The translations under genes were made by a program, and so were the position numbers. From NCBI RefSeq assembly GCF_021173675.1, contig NZ_JAIHON010000004.1, forward strand, positions 620,001 to 684,000: a stretch of DNA of 64,000 nt, given 5' to 3'. Below, one piece after another: positions 47,077-54,520 of this stretch (positions within the stretch are counted from its first letter, which is position 1; each line of letters starts with the position of its first letter). This stretch comes from Streptomyces lincolnensis (GTDB taxonomy: Bacteria > Actinomycetota > Actinomycetes > Streptomycetales > Streptomycetaceae). Under the pieces are notes generated by a model. That model was not told the DNA's origin. It made no database searches and saw only the letters and a list, made by a program, of their open reading frames with translations.

Positions 47077-47727
47077 TCAGACGCCCAACTCCTGCGCCAG
47101 CACCGCCGCTTGGACCCGGCTGCGCAGCTCCAGCTTTCCCAGCAGTCGGCTCACGTGCGTCTTCACGGTCGCCTCCGCCATGTCGAGCCGCACGGCGATG
47201 TCCGCGTTGGACAGCCCCTCGCCCAGACAGGCCAGCACCTCGCGTTCGCGGCGCGTGAGGGTGCCGAGGACCGCGGGGTCCGCGCCGGGCTGTCGTACGG
47301 GCTTGGCCGCGAACTCGGCGATCAGCCGGCGGGTGACCGCCGGAGCGATCAGGCCCTCGCCGCGCGCCACCGTGCGGACGGCCTCCACCAGGTCCTTCGC
47401 CTCCGTGTTCTTCAGCAGGAAGCCCGAGGCGCCGGCCCGCAGCGCCCCGAAGACGTACTCGTCGAGATCGAAGGTGGTCAGCACGAGCACGTCGGCCAGG
47501 CCCTCCTCGACCACCTGCCGGGTCGCCGACACCCCGTCCAGACGCGGCATCTGTACGTCCATCAGCACCAGGTCGGGCCGCAGCTCCCGGGCCAGCGCCA
47601 CCGCCTGCTCGCCGTCCGCCGCCTCGCCGACCACCTCGATGTCGGGGGCGCTGCGCAGGATGAGGACGAGCCCCGCCCGGACGGCGGACTGGTCCTCGGC
47701 GACGAGGACACGGACGGCACTGCTCAT
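47077..47727 (-). CDS. chiR: NarL/LuxR-type response regulator ChiR
   Basis: A 216-residue regulator. The receiver has acidic Glu11-Asp12, phosphoacceptor Asp57 (VLMDVQMP), the TTFDLDEYVF switch and Lys in LLKNTEAK. The C-terminal LuxR-type HTH (TRREREVLACLGEGLSNADIA, then ATVKTHVSRLLGKL) binds DNA. The ATG overlaps the kinase TGA, with AAGGAG seven bases upstream. Its place directly upstream of chiC matches the ChiS/ChiR system reported for chiC control in S. coelicolor. Confidence 0.9.
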   Translation of the reverse strand: MSSAVRVLVAEDQSAVRAGLVLILRSAPDIEVVGEAADGEQAVALARELRPDLVLMDVQMPRLDGVSATRQVVEEGLADVLVLTTFDLDEYVFGALRAGASGFLLKNTEAKDLVEAVRTVARGEGLIAPAVTRRLIAEFAAKPVRQPGADPAVLGTLTRREREVLACLGEGLSNADIAVRLDMAEATVKTHVSRLLGKLELRSRVQAAVLAQELGV

Positions 47728-48917
47728 ACGGGGTCTCCTTCGGTCAGGGGGAGTGTGACGCGGACAGCCCAGATCTTGCCGTCCGCCGAGTCCTCGGGAG
47801 CGGCTTCGAAGGCGCCGCCCAGCAGGGCGACGCGCTCCCGCATGCCGACCAGACCGGCCCCCGAGCCCGGCGCGCGAGGTCCGTCGTGGTCCCCGAAGGG
47901 GCTGGTCACGGTGACGACGAGGGAGCCGTCCCGCTGGGCGATCACCACGGCGACCCGGCCGGGGGAGGCGTGCTTGAGGGCGTTGGTCAGGGACTCCTGC
48001 ACGATGCGGTACGCGGCGAGCTCGACCGGGGCGGGAACGGCGTCGTGCGTGGCGTCGAGGGTCACCTCCAGGCCGTTGGTGCGGGCGCCCTCGATCAGGG
48101 CGCCGAGTCCGTCCAGGGTGGGGGCGGCGACCGGCTCGGTGTCGCCGCTGGAGTCGCGCAGGATGCCGATGAGCCGGCGCATCTCCGAGAGCCCCTCCAC
48201 GCTGTTCTGGCGGATGACGGCCAGCGCGTCCCGGGAGGTCTTCGGGTCGTCCAGGGAGAGCGCGGCCGTGGAGTGGATGGCGATCGCGGAGAGGTGGTTG
48301 GCGACCATGTCGTGCAACTCGCGGGCCATCCGGGCGCGTTCGGAGGTGACGGCCTGAGTGCGGTCCATCTCGGCGAGCAGCGCGGTCTGTTCCGCGCGCA
48401 ACTGCGCTGCCTCGGCGGCGTCCCGGTGGTTGCGGACGATCGAGCCGGTGGCCGCCGGCCCGAAGGCCAAGGCACCGATGAGCACGCCGATCAGCAGTGC
48501 CTCCGGCACGCGCCACACCGCGAACGGCACCACCGTCCCCGCCACCGTGAGCAGTCCGGCGATCCTGGGGATGCGGCGGGCCGAGGCGGGCGGACCGTAC
48601 AGGACGGCGGCGTACACGACATCGGTGAACATCAGCACCGTGGCCACGCTGCCCTGGGTCATGAGGTCCGCGGTCACCGCGACCGTGCCGGTCAGCAGGG
48701 CCACGCGCGGGGCGGTCCGGCGCAGCAGCTCGCAGCCCGACATCACCGCGAGCAGCGCGAGGACCGGCCACGGGCCGTCGAAGAGCGTGATGGGATCCCT
48801 GGCCGGCCGCACTCCCAGGCCGAGGGCCGCCAGCAGCACTCCGCCGAGCAGCCCGCCGACCGCGAGGTACACGTCGAAGCGGTGGGGGCGCGGGAGTCGC
48901 AGGGCCATGTCCTCCAT
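47724..48917 (-). CDS. chiS: NarX-type sensor kinase ChiS
   Basis: A 397-residue HisKA_3 kinase. The N-terminal 150 residues form five or six membrane helices with little extracellular sequence. The dimerisation box MARELHDMVANHLSAI has His202. A compact ATPase domain follows (ESLTNALKHA, then GAGLVGMRERVALLGG). Coupled to chiR by ATGA overlap. Two starts are possible nine bases apart; the upstream ATG is used, but GGAGG falls between them so the second cannot be excluded. Confidence 0.88.
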   Translation of the reverse strand: MEDMALRLPRPHRFDVYLAVGGLLGGVLLAALGLGVRPARDPITLFDGPWPVLALLAVMSGCELLRRTAPRVALLTGTVAVTADLMTQGSVATVLMFTDVVYAAVLYGPPASARRIPRIAGLLTVAGTVVPFAVWRVPEALLIGVLIGALAFGPAATGSIVRNHRDAAEAAQLRAEQTALLAEMDRTQAVTSERARMARELHDMVANHLSAIAIHSTAALSLDDPKTSRDALAVIRQNSVEGLSEMRRLIGILRDSSGDTEPVAAPTLDGLGALIEGARTNGLEVTLDATHDAVPAPVELAAYRIVQESLTNALKHASPGRVAVVIAQRDGSLVVTVTSPFGDHDGPRAPGSGAGLVGMRERVALLGGAFEAAPEDSADGKIWAVRVTLPLTEGDPV

Positions 48918-49061
48918 ACAACACGCCCCGCGCGCCGGGCGCCTGCTTCCCGGGAACGGTCCTGGGCTGCATCTTTCGATGTACCGCGACTTCGTCACCG
49001 CCGACGACGATCGGCCCGGATTCCGACGGGAGCCTGGAAGGGTGACCGAGAGGAGCGAGTC

Positions 49062-49649
49062 GTGGTCGTCACGTTGATCATCGTCTGTGAGATCGGCTTC
49101 TGGGTGCTGCTGGCAGCCGGCCTGGCCTTCAGGTACCTGCTGCGGATGCCGCGCACCGGCATGGCGCTGCTGCTGTGCGAACCGTTGCTGGAGGTCGTGC
49201 TGCTGGTCGTCACCGCGCTGGACCTGAAGAACGGCGCCGACCCGAGCTGGAAGCACGGTCTGGCCGCCCTGTACATCGGCTACACGGTGGGCCACGGCCA
49301 TCGCACCGTGAAGTGGCTCGACGGCCACGCCGCGCACCGGCTGGGCGGCGCCGCGAAGCCGCCGGGCCCGCCCCGCTACGGCATGGCCCGCGCCCGGCAC
49401 GAGGGCAAGGTGTGGCTGGGCACGCTCACCGCCGCCGTCGTGGCGACCGTCCTGCTCCAGCTGGCCATCTGGTACGTCGACGACCCCTCCCGCACCGGCT
49501 CCCTGGAGAGCTGGCGCTACGCCGCCTGGCGGGCCGCCGGCATCCACGGCCTGGTCGCCCTGACGTACACGATCTGGCCGAAGAAGGCTCCGGCCGGGGC
49601 CGAGGAGGACGGGCGGGTCACGTCCGGGAAGGACCGGGTCCGGTCATGA
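49062..49649 (+). CDS. Four-helix integral membrane protein, unknown function
   Basis: A 195-residue membrane protein with about four hydrophobic segments (LIIVCEIGFWVLLAAGLAF; MALLLCEPLLEVVLLVVTAL; TLTAAVVATVLLQLAIWYV; and a last helix near 170) and a basic loop rich in His and Arg. I do not recognise the family beyond its being common in Streptomyces. The GTG has AGGAG six bases upstream. Its stop overlaps the next small membrane gene (ATGA), so the two products probably work together. It is divergent from chiS. Confidence 0.8.
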   Translation: MVVTLIIVCEIGFWVLLAAGLAFRYLLRMPRTGMALLLCEPLLEVVLLVVTALDLKNGADPSWKHGLAALYIGYTVGHGHRTVKWLDGHAAHRLGGAAKPPGPPRYGMARARHEGKVWLGTLTAAVVATVLLQLAIWYVDDPSRTGSLESWRYAAWRAAGIHGLVALTYTIWPKKAPAGAEEDGRVTSGKDRVRS

Positions 49650-49828
49650 GCCGGGCGTCGAAGAACCTGCTGGAGGGCCTCCTCACCTTCCTGATCGGCC
49701 TGCCGCTGTGGCTGTTCACCGAGGACGTGGAGGTCCCGGTGGTCACCCTGACCAAGGTCGGCCTGGTCATGATGTGCTGGGGAGGCGTGCTGACCGCGGC
49801 GGGCCTGTACCGGACGGCACGCCGATAG
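49646..49828 (+). CDS. Small two-helix membrane protein
   Basis: A 60-residue protein with two hydrophobic segments (NLLEGLLTFLIGLPLWLFT and LTKVGLVMMCWGGVLTAAGLY) joined by an acidic turn. Its ATG overlaps the previous stop, so it is translationally coupled and likely a partner of that membrane protein. No known family; too small for functional inference. Confidence 0.75.
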   Translation: MSRASKNLLEGLLTFLIGLPLWLFTEDVEVPVVTLTKVGLVMMCWGGVLTAAGLYRTARR

Positions 49829-49834
49829 GCGGCG

Positions 49835-50407
49835 TCAGCGCTCGCCGCCCGGGACCCAGAGGACATCGCCCTCGGCCCTGTTCGCCGTCCGCGCCAGGAT
49901 GAACAGGAGGTCGGAGAGGCGGTTGAGGTAGGTCGCGGTGAGCGGGTTCATCGCCTCGGCGTGGACCTCCAGGGCGGCCCAGGTGGAGCGCTCGGCCCGG
50001 CGGACGACCGTGCAGGCCTGGTGGAGGAGGGCGGCGCCGGGGGTGCCGCCCGGGAGGATGAAGGAGCGCAGCTTCTCCAGCCGCTCGTTGAAGCGGTCGC
50101 AGTCCGCCTCCAGCTTGTCGATGTAGAACTGCTCGACCCGCAGGGGCGGGAACTCGGGCTTCTCGACGACGGGCGTGGACAGGTCGGCCCCGACGTCGAA
50201 CAGATCGTTCTGGACGCGGGTGAGGACCTTGACGACCTCCTCCTCCAGCCCGCCCAGCGCGATCGCCGTGCCGAGGACCGCGTTCGCCTCGTTGACGTCC
50301 GCGTAGGCGGCGATCCGCAGGTCGGTCTTGGCGACCCGGCTCATGTCACCGAGGTTGGTGGTGCCCTTGTCGCCGGTCTTCGTGTAGATGCGCGTCAGAT
50401 TGACCAT
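49835..50407 (-). CDS. PduO-type cob(I)alamin adenosyltransferase
   Basis: A 190-residue ATP:corrinoid adenosyltransferase that makes adenosylcobalamin. The N-terminal TRIYTKTGDKGTTNLGD and ADVNEANAVLG, and the C-terminal RRAERSTWAAL and YLNRLSDLLFILAR, are PduO-family signatures. The product is the cofactor for methylmalonyl-CoA mutase and other enzymes in Streptomyces. ATG start. It lies 13 nt after the ABC permease gene in the same direction and may be read through from it. Confidence 0.94.
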   Translation of the reverse strand: MVNLTRIYTKTGDKGTTNLGDMSRVAKTDLRIAAYADVNEANAVLGTAIALGGLEEEVVKVLTRVQNDLFDVGADLSTPVVEKPEFPPLRVEQFYIDKLEADCDRFNERLEKLRSFILPGGTPGAALLHQACTVVRRAERSTWAALEVHAEAMNPLTATYLNRLSDLLFILARTANRAEGDVLWVPGGER

Positions 50408-50420
50408 GGGGCCAGCGTAA

Positions 50421-51170
50421 TTACGCTCCGGACGTCCGGAAGACCCGTGTGCCCACTGTCACGGCCAGCGCGGTGAGGGCTACGGCGACCAGGACGCCGT
50501 AGAGCATGTGGGCCGTGGCGTACGAGCCGACGTAGGCGTCCCGCACGGCGTCCACCAGATAGCGGAACGGCATGAAGTGGGAGAGGACGTCCAGCCACCC
50601 CGGGGCCAGGGTCATGGGGAGCATCAGGCCGGACAGCAGCATCGACGGCATGCTCAGCGCGTTGACCGTGGGGCCGAACTCCGCGGGGGTACGGACCCGC
50701 ATCGCCAGCGCGTACGACAGCGAGCCGAGCGAGACCGTGAGCAGCGCGACGAACGCGAAGCCGATCAGGACGCCGGCCAGAGGCGCGCGCAGACCCATCA
50801 GCACGGCGGCGAGGACCAGCAGCACCGCCTGGAAGACGAACACCGTGGCGTCGCGCAGCACGCGGCCCAGCAGCAGGGCCAGGCGGCTGACGGGCGTGAC
50901 CCGCATGCGCTCGACCACTCCCTGACCGTTCTCGATGATGATCGAGAAGCCCGCGAACGAGGCCCCGAACAGGCCGAGTTGGAGCAGCAGCCCGGGCACC
51001 AGCAGCTGCCAGGAGCTGCCCTGGCCGCCGAGCGGCAGATCGGTGAGCAGCGGGCCGAAGAAGAGCAGGTACAGCAGGGGCATCAGCACGCCGAAGAGCA
51101 GCGCGAAGCGCGAGCGCAGGGACTGGCGGAGATAGCGGCCGTAGATGAGGGCCGTGTCGTGCAGCAGCAT
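50421..51170 (-). CDS. ABC-2 type exporter permease (drug type)
   Basis: A 249-residue permease of the DrrB/ABC-2 family with six membrane helices. The segment LSMPSMLLSGLMLPMTLAPGWLDVLSHFMPFRYLVDAVRD is a family landmark (shown here only in part: FMPFRYLVDAVRD). It pairs with the ATPase gene 8 nt upstream to form an exporter. ATG start. Confidence 0.92.
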   Translation of the reverse strand: MLLHDTALIYGRYLRQSLRSRFALLFGVLMPLLYLLFFGPLLTDLPLGGQGSSWQLLVPGLLLQLGLFGASFAGFSIIIENGQGVVERMRVTPVSRLALLLGRVLRDATVFVFQAVLLVLAAVLMGLRAPLAGVLIGFAFVALLTVSLGSLSYALAMRVRTPAEFGPTVNALSMPSMLLSGLMLPMTLAPGWLDVLSHFMPFRYLVDAVRDAYVGSYATAHMLYGVLVAVALTALAVTVGTRVFRTSGA

Positions 51171-51178
51171 CGGGTGTC

Positions 51179-51961
51179 CTAGACGGCTACGGGAGTGGTG
51201 TCGGTGGGGGTGGCGCGGCGGCCCGTGATGGCGAGGAACGTGTCCTGGAGGCTCGCGTCGGCCGAGCCGCCGTGCTTCTGCTTCAGCGCGCTCGGCGTGC
51301 CCTCCGCGACGACCACGCCCCGGTCGACGATCACCAGGCGGTCGGAGAGGGCGTCGGCCTCGTCGAGGTAGTGGGTGGTCAGGAAGACGGTCGTGCCGTG
51401 GGTCTCGCGCAGCCGGCGGACCAGGTCCCACAGGTCGGCACGGGCGCCGGGGTCCAGGCCGGTGGTGGGTTCGTCGAGGAAGAGGACCTTCGGGCGGTGC
51501 GTGAGCGCCATCGCGATGTCCAGGCGGCGCCGCTGACCGCCGGAGAGCGCGCCGCACCGGCGGTCGAGCAGGTCGGTCAGGTCGAGGTCCCGGGCCAACT
51601 CCGCCGCACGCCCGATCGCCTGAGCCTTCGTCAGGCGGTACAGGCGGCCCTGGGTGACCAGCTCCTCGCGCACCGAGATCTGCGGGTCGACACCGCCCGA
51701 CTGGGCCACGTATCCGCACGCCCGGCGCACCCCCGCGGGGTCGGTCGCGAGGTCGTGGCCGGCGACGGTGGCCGCGCCGCCGGTGGGGGCGAGCAGGGTC
51801 GTGAGCATCCGCAGGGTCGTCGTCTTCCCGGCGCCGTTGGGGCCAAGGAAGCCGAGGATCTCGCCCTCGCGCACGGTGAGGTCGATACCGCGCACGGCCT
51901 GGACGGGGCCGAGCTTGGTCTGGAAGGTACGGGCGAGTCCCGCCGCACTGATGAGGGGCAT
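51179..51961 (-). CDS. ABC exporter ATPase (DrrA-like)
   Basis: A 260-residue ATP-binding subunit. Walker A GPNGAGKTT at about 39-47, signature LSGGQRRRLDIAMAL, Walker B VLFLDEPTTGLDP and switch His in LTTHYLDEAD are all present, as in daunorubicin-resistance-type exporters. ATG start. The divergent TetR gene and a dyad in the gap suggest local repression relieved by the exported compound. Confidence 0.94.
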   Translation of the reverse strand: MPLISAAGLARTFQTKLGPVQAVRGIDLTVREGEILGFLGPNGAGKTTTLRMLTTLLAPTGGAATVAGHDLATDPAGVRRACGYVAQSGGVDPQISVREELVTQGRLYRLTKAQAIGRAAELARDLDLTDLLDRRCGALSGGQRRRLDIAMALTHRPKVLFLDEPTTGLDPGARADLWDLVRRLRETHGTTVFLTTHYLDEADALSDRLVIVDRGVVVAEGTPSALKQKHGGSADASLQDTFLAITGRRATPTDTTPVAV

Positions 51962-51982
51962 GACGCCAGAAAAGCAGAGTTG

Positions 51983-52013
51983 CTGAAAGTTTGCAATGAC
52001 TCCAAATTTTCAG
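51983..52013. promoter_or_regulatory. Candidate TetR operator between exporter and regulator
   Basis: Ten-bp arms ctgaaagttt / aaattttcag with one mismatch around an 11-nt centre, in the 80-bp divergent gap. It is the most AT-rich stretch nearby and lies 16 bp from the -10 of the regulator gene, a typical autoregulatory position. Confidence 0.6.
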
Positions 52014-52028
52014 TAGGCCCAGCGAAGC

Positions 52029-52034
52029 TAGGAT
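52029..52034 (+). promoter_or_regulatory. -10 box of the tetR gene
   Basis: TAGGAT overlapping the first in-frame ATG (52033) and ending seven nucleotides before ATG 52042, implying leaderless translation from the second. An alternative promoter TTGCAA-17-TAGGCC ends at 52019. Confidence 0.5.
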
Positions 52035-52041
52035 GTGGACC

Positions 52042-52683
52042 ATGACCGAAGGGCTCAGGGAGCGCAAGAAGCGCGAGACGAGGCAGCGGATCTCGGACAT
52101 CGCCACCGGGCTCTTCCTGGAACACGGATTCGCGGCGGTCACGATCGCGGAGGTCGCGGAGGCGGCCGACGTCTCCGTGAACACCGTCTACAACTACTTC
52201 CCGACCAAGGAGGACCTCTTCCTCGACCGCAGCGCGGGAGTCGTCGACCGGCTCGCGCGCTGGGTGCGCGGCCGGGACGTCGGGGAGTCGGCCGCCGCGG
52301 CCGTCCTGCGGGAACTGCGCGACGAGGTCCGGGCGGTCTCGCCCCGGGTGGGCCTGATGACGGGCTACGACCGCTTCATGCGGGTCATCCATGACGCGCC
52401 GCCGCTCCGCTCCCGGCTGTGGAGCATCCAGCAGGAGGTCCAGGAGAACCTGGAGACGGCCCTGCGCGAGGAGACCGGAGCCGCCGACGACGACCCGCTG
52501 CCCACCCTGATCGCCGGTCAGATCAACTGGATCCACCAGGCGGCCATGGCGGCCATCGGACGCGAGATGGTCGCCGGGCGCAATCCGGACGAAGTGTCAC
52601 GGGAGACGCTCGGGCTTCTGGACGAGATGGAGGAGCTGTTGAGCGAGAAGGTGCTCAACTACGCCGTCCGGGGCGCCGCATGA
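52042..52683 (+). CDS. TetR-family repressor of the divergent exporter
   Basis: A 213-residue TetR regulator. The N-terminal HTH (RQRISDIATGLFLEHGF, ADVSVNTVYNYFPTKEDL) is standard. The C-terminal helical ligand domain is unclassified. ATG 52042 was chosen since the upstream ATG lies inside the predicted -10 box. Ligand unknown; by context it senses a substrate of the divergent DrrAB-type exporter. Confidence 0.9.
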   Translation: MTEGLRERKKRETRQRISDIATGLFLEHGFAAVTIAEVAEAADVSVNTVYNYFPTKEDLFLDRSAGVVDRLARWVRGRDVGESAAAAVLRELRDEVRAVSPRVGLMTGYDRFMRVIHDAPPLRSRLWSIQQEVQENLETALREETGAADDDPLPTLIAGQINWIHQAAMAAIGREMVAGRNPDEVSRETLGLLDEMEELLSEKVLNYAVRGAA

Positions 52684-52820
52684 CTCCCCCCGGTGTGATG
52701 TCCGTCATCTGAGACGTGACGCGCATTACTAAGCGGCCACACGGCCCCTCACGAGCGCTAAGGTCCGCCGAAGAGGCAACTTGAACATGGTGTAAGGCGT
52801 TTCAAAGGGGAGTCGCGACA

Positions 52821-53669
52821 GTGGCACGGAAGCTTGCCGTCATCGGTGCCGGCCTGATGGGTTCCGGCATCGCCCAGGTCTCCGCCCAGGCGGGCTGGGA
52901 GGTCGTCCTCCGGGACGTCACCGACGAGGCGCTCAAGCGGGGCACCGACGGCATCAAGGCGTCGTACGACAGGTTCGTGAGCAAGGGCAGGCTCGAAGCG
53001 CACGACGCCGACGCCGCCCTCGCCCGGATCACCGCGACCACCGACCTGGACGCCGTCGCCGACGCGGATGTCGTCGTCGAGGCCGTGTTCGAGAAGCTGG
53101 AGGTCAAGCACGAGATCTTCCGAGCGCTCGACAAGATCGTGAACTCGGACGCCGTGCTCGCCTCCAACACCTCCGCCATCCCGATCACCAAGATCGCGGC
53201 CGTGACGGAGCGCCCCGAGCGGGTCGTCGGCACGCACTTCTTCTCGCCGGTCCCGATGATGCAGCTGTGCGAGCTGGTGCGCGGCTACAAGACGAGCGAC
53301 GAAACCCTCGCCACCGCGCGGGAGTTCGCCGAGTCCGTCGGCAAGACCTGCATCGTCGTCAACCGCGACGTGGCGGGGTTCGTGACCACCCGGCTCATCT
53401 CCGCCCTCGTCGTCGAGGCGGCCAAGCTCTACGAGTCGGGCGTCGCGAGCGCCGAGGACATCGACCTCGCCTGCAAGCTGGGCTTCGGCCACGCCATGGG
53501 ACCGCTCGCCACGGCGGACCTCACCGGCGTCGACATCCTGCTGCACGCCACCGGCAACATCTACACCGAGTCCCAGGACGAGAAGTTCGCCCCGCCGGAG
53601 CTGATGCGCCGGATGGTGGACGCCGGTGACATCGGACGCAAGAGCGGGCAGGGCTTCTACAAGCACTGA
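52821..53669 (+). CDS. 3-hydroxybutyryl-CoA dehydrogenase
   Basis: A 282-residue NAD(P)-dependent 3-hydroxyacyl-CoA dehydrogenase of the short bacterial type. Rossmann motif GAGLMGSGIA at 9-18, catalytic His in VGTHFFSPVPMM, Asn in SNTSAIPI and the C-terminal GRKSGQGFYKH. It acts in butyrate/acetoacetyl-CoA and ethylmalonyl-CoA metabolism. The GTG has GGGGAG upstream. The last codon and stop fall in a 14-nt tandem repeat that continues downstream. Confidence 0.94.
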   Translation: MARKLAVIGAGLMGSGIAQVSAQAGWEVVLRDVTDEALKRGTDGIKASYDRFVSKGRLEAHDADAALARITATTDLDAVADADVVVEAVFEKLEVKHEIFRALDKIVNSDAVLASNTSAIPITKIAAVTERPERVVGTHFFSPVPMMQLCELVRGYKTSDETLATAREFAESVGKTCIVVNRDVAGFVTTRLISALVVEAAKLYESGVASAEDIDLACKLGFGHAMGPLATADLTGVDILLHATGNIYTESQDEKFAPPELMRRMVDAGDIGRKSGQGFYKH

Positions 53670-53751
53670 ACTCCAGTCGCTGAACCACAAGCGCTGAATC
53701 GCAGTCACTGAACCACAGGCACTGTGAACCACAGGCACTGAACTACAGGCA
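53666..53751. repeat. 14-nt tandem repeat array after the dehydrogenase
   Basis: Six imperfect units of the form ctgaaccacaggca (one is 16 nt), beginning inside the dehydrogenase stop codon. The array includes repeated tga codons and occupies most of the first 90 bp of a 260-bp gap. Confidence 0.85.
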
Positions 53752-53819
53752 CGGAAACCGCACAGACCCCACGGGCATCACACCCGGGGGTGAATTCGGT
53801 ATCGGTTCGCTTACGGACG

Positions 53820-53854
53820 GCAACCTCCGAGGGTCTCACACCGTCAGAGGTTGC
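53820..53854. promoter_or_regulatory. Inverted repeat upstream of STAS gene
   Basis: Perfect 8-bp arms gcaacctc / gaggttgc separated by 19 nt, 76 nt before the STAS start. The long spacing suits either a two-site operator or a stem-loop in the leader. Confidence 0.5.
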
Positions 53855-53929
53855 ATCACCGTCATCAGCTGTGAACGCAGCACCACCCGGCACCACACGG
53901 AGACACGTACGCACTCACGGGGAGCGCAT

Positions 53930-54253
53930 ATGCACATCAGGGGCGACCACGTCGAGCTGGTCGTCGGGGGCCGCCTCGACGTCCGCAGCGCGGCGGACGC
54001 CCGTACGGTCCTGCACTCGGCCGTCGACGACGGAGTCGGCGATCTGGTCCTGGACCTGTCCGAGCTGGATTCCTGGGACGCCACCGGACTCGGGGTGATC
54101 ATGGGGGCACACCGGCGGGCCGGCCGCTGCGGCCGACGACTGGTCCTGCGCGGCGTACCGCCGCAGATGCAGCGCCTGCTCGTCGCCACCCGGCTGCACC
54201 GCATCCTGGCGATCGAGGGCGGCATCGGCGTGGAGTCCCTGCCCCGCGTGTGA
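53930..54253 (+). CDS. STAS-domain anti-sigma factor antagonist-like protein
   Basis: A 107-residue single STAS domain. The VGGRLDVRSAADART opening and the LDLSELDSWDATGLGVIMG loop match SpoIIAA/BldG-type antagonists. Thr52 sits where the phosphorylated Ser usually lies (D-S/T-T-G-L), so phospho-control by a kinase is possible. The ATG has GGGGAG five bases upstream. No anti-sigma kinase or sigma gene is adjacent; instead the next gene, in the same direction 267 nt on, is a large membrane-anchored ATPase. Partner unknown. Confidence 0.88.
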   Translation: MHIRGDHVELVVGGRLDVRSAADARTVLHSAVDDGVGDLVLDLSELDSWDATGLGVIMGAHRRAGRCGRRLVLRGVPPQMQRLLVATRLHRILAIEGGIGVESLPRV

Positions 54254-54520
54254 CTGACCCGATCGGGTGTGAAGCGGGCGACGAGGGTGACCCGCGCGGG
54301 ACGTCACGATACGCATGACGCGCGCAATCCTCACGAGACTGTGACGTCTCGCACGGCGCGGTACTCCGGGCTGTCGTAGATACTGTGCGAAGGTTTAGGG
54401 TTCGGTCGCCCGCTGTGTGAACAACCCTGGAGCGGGTCCGGACCAGAAGCGACAGCGCGGTGTGCAACAGGCCGGGAGGGGCCGGAACTGGCACACGACG
54501 CTTTTGGGGGGCTAAAACCT

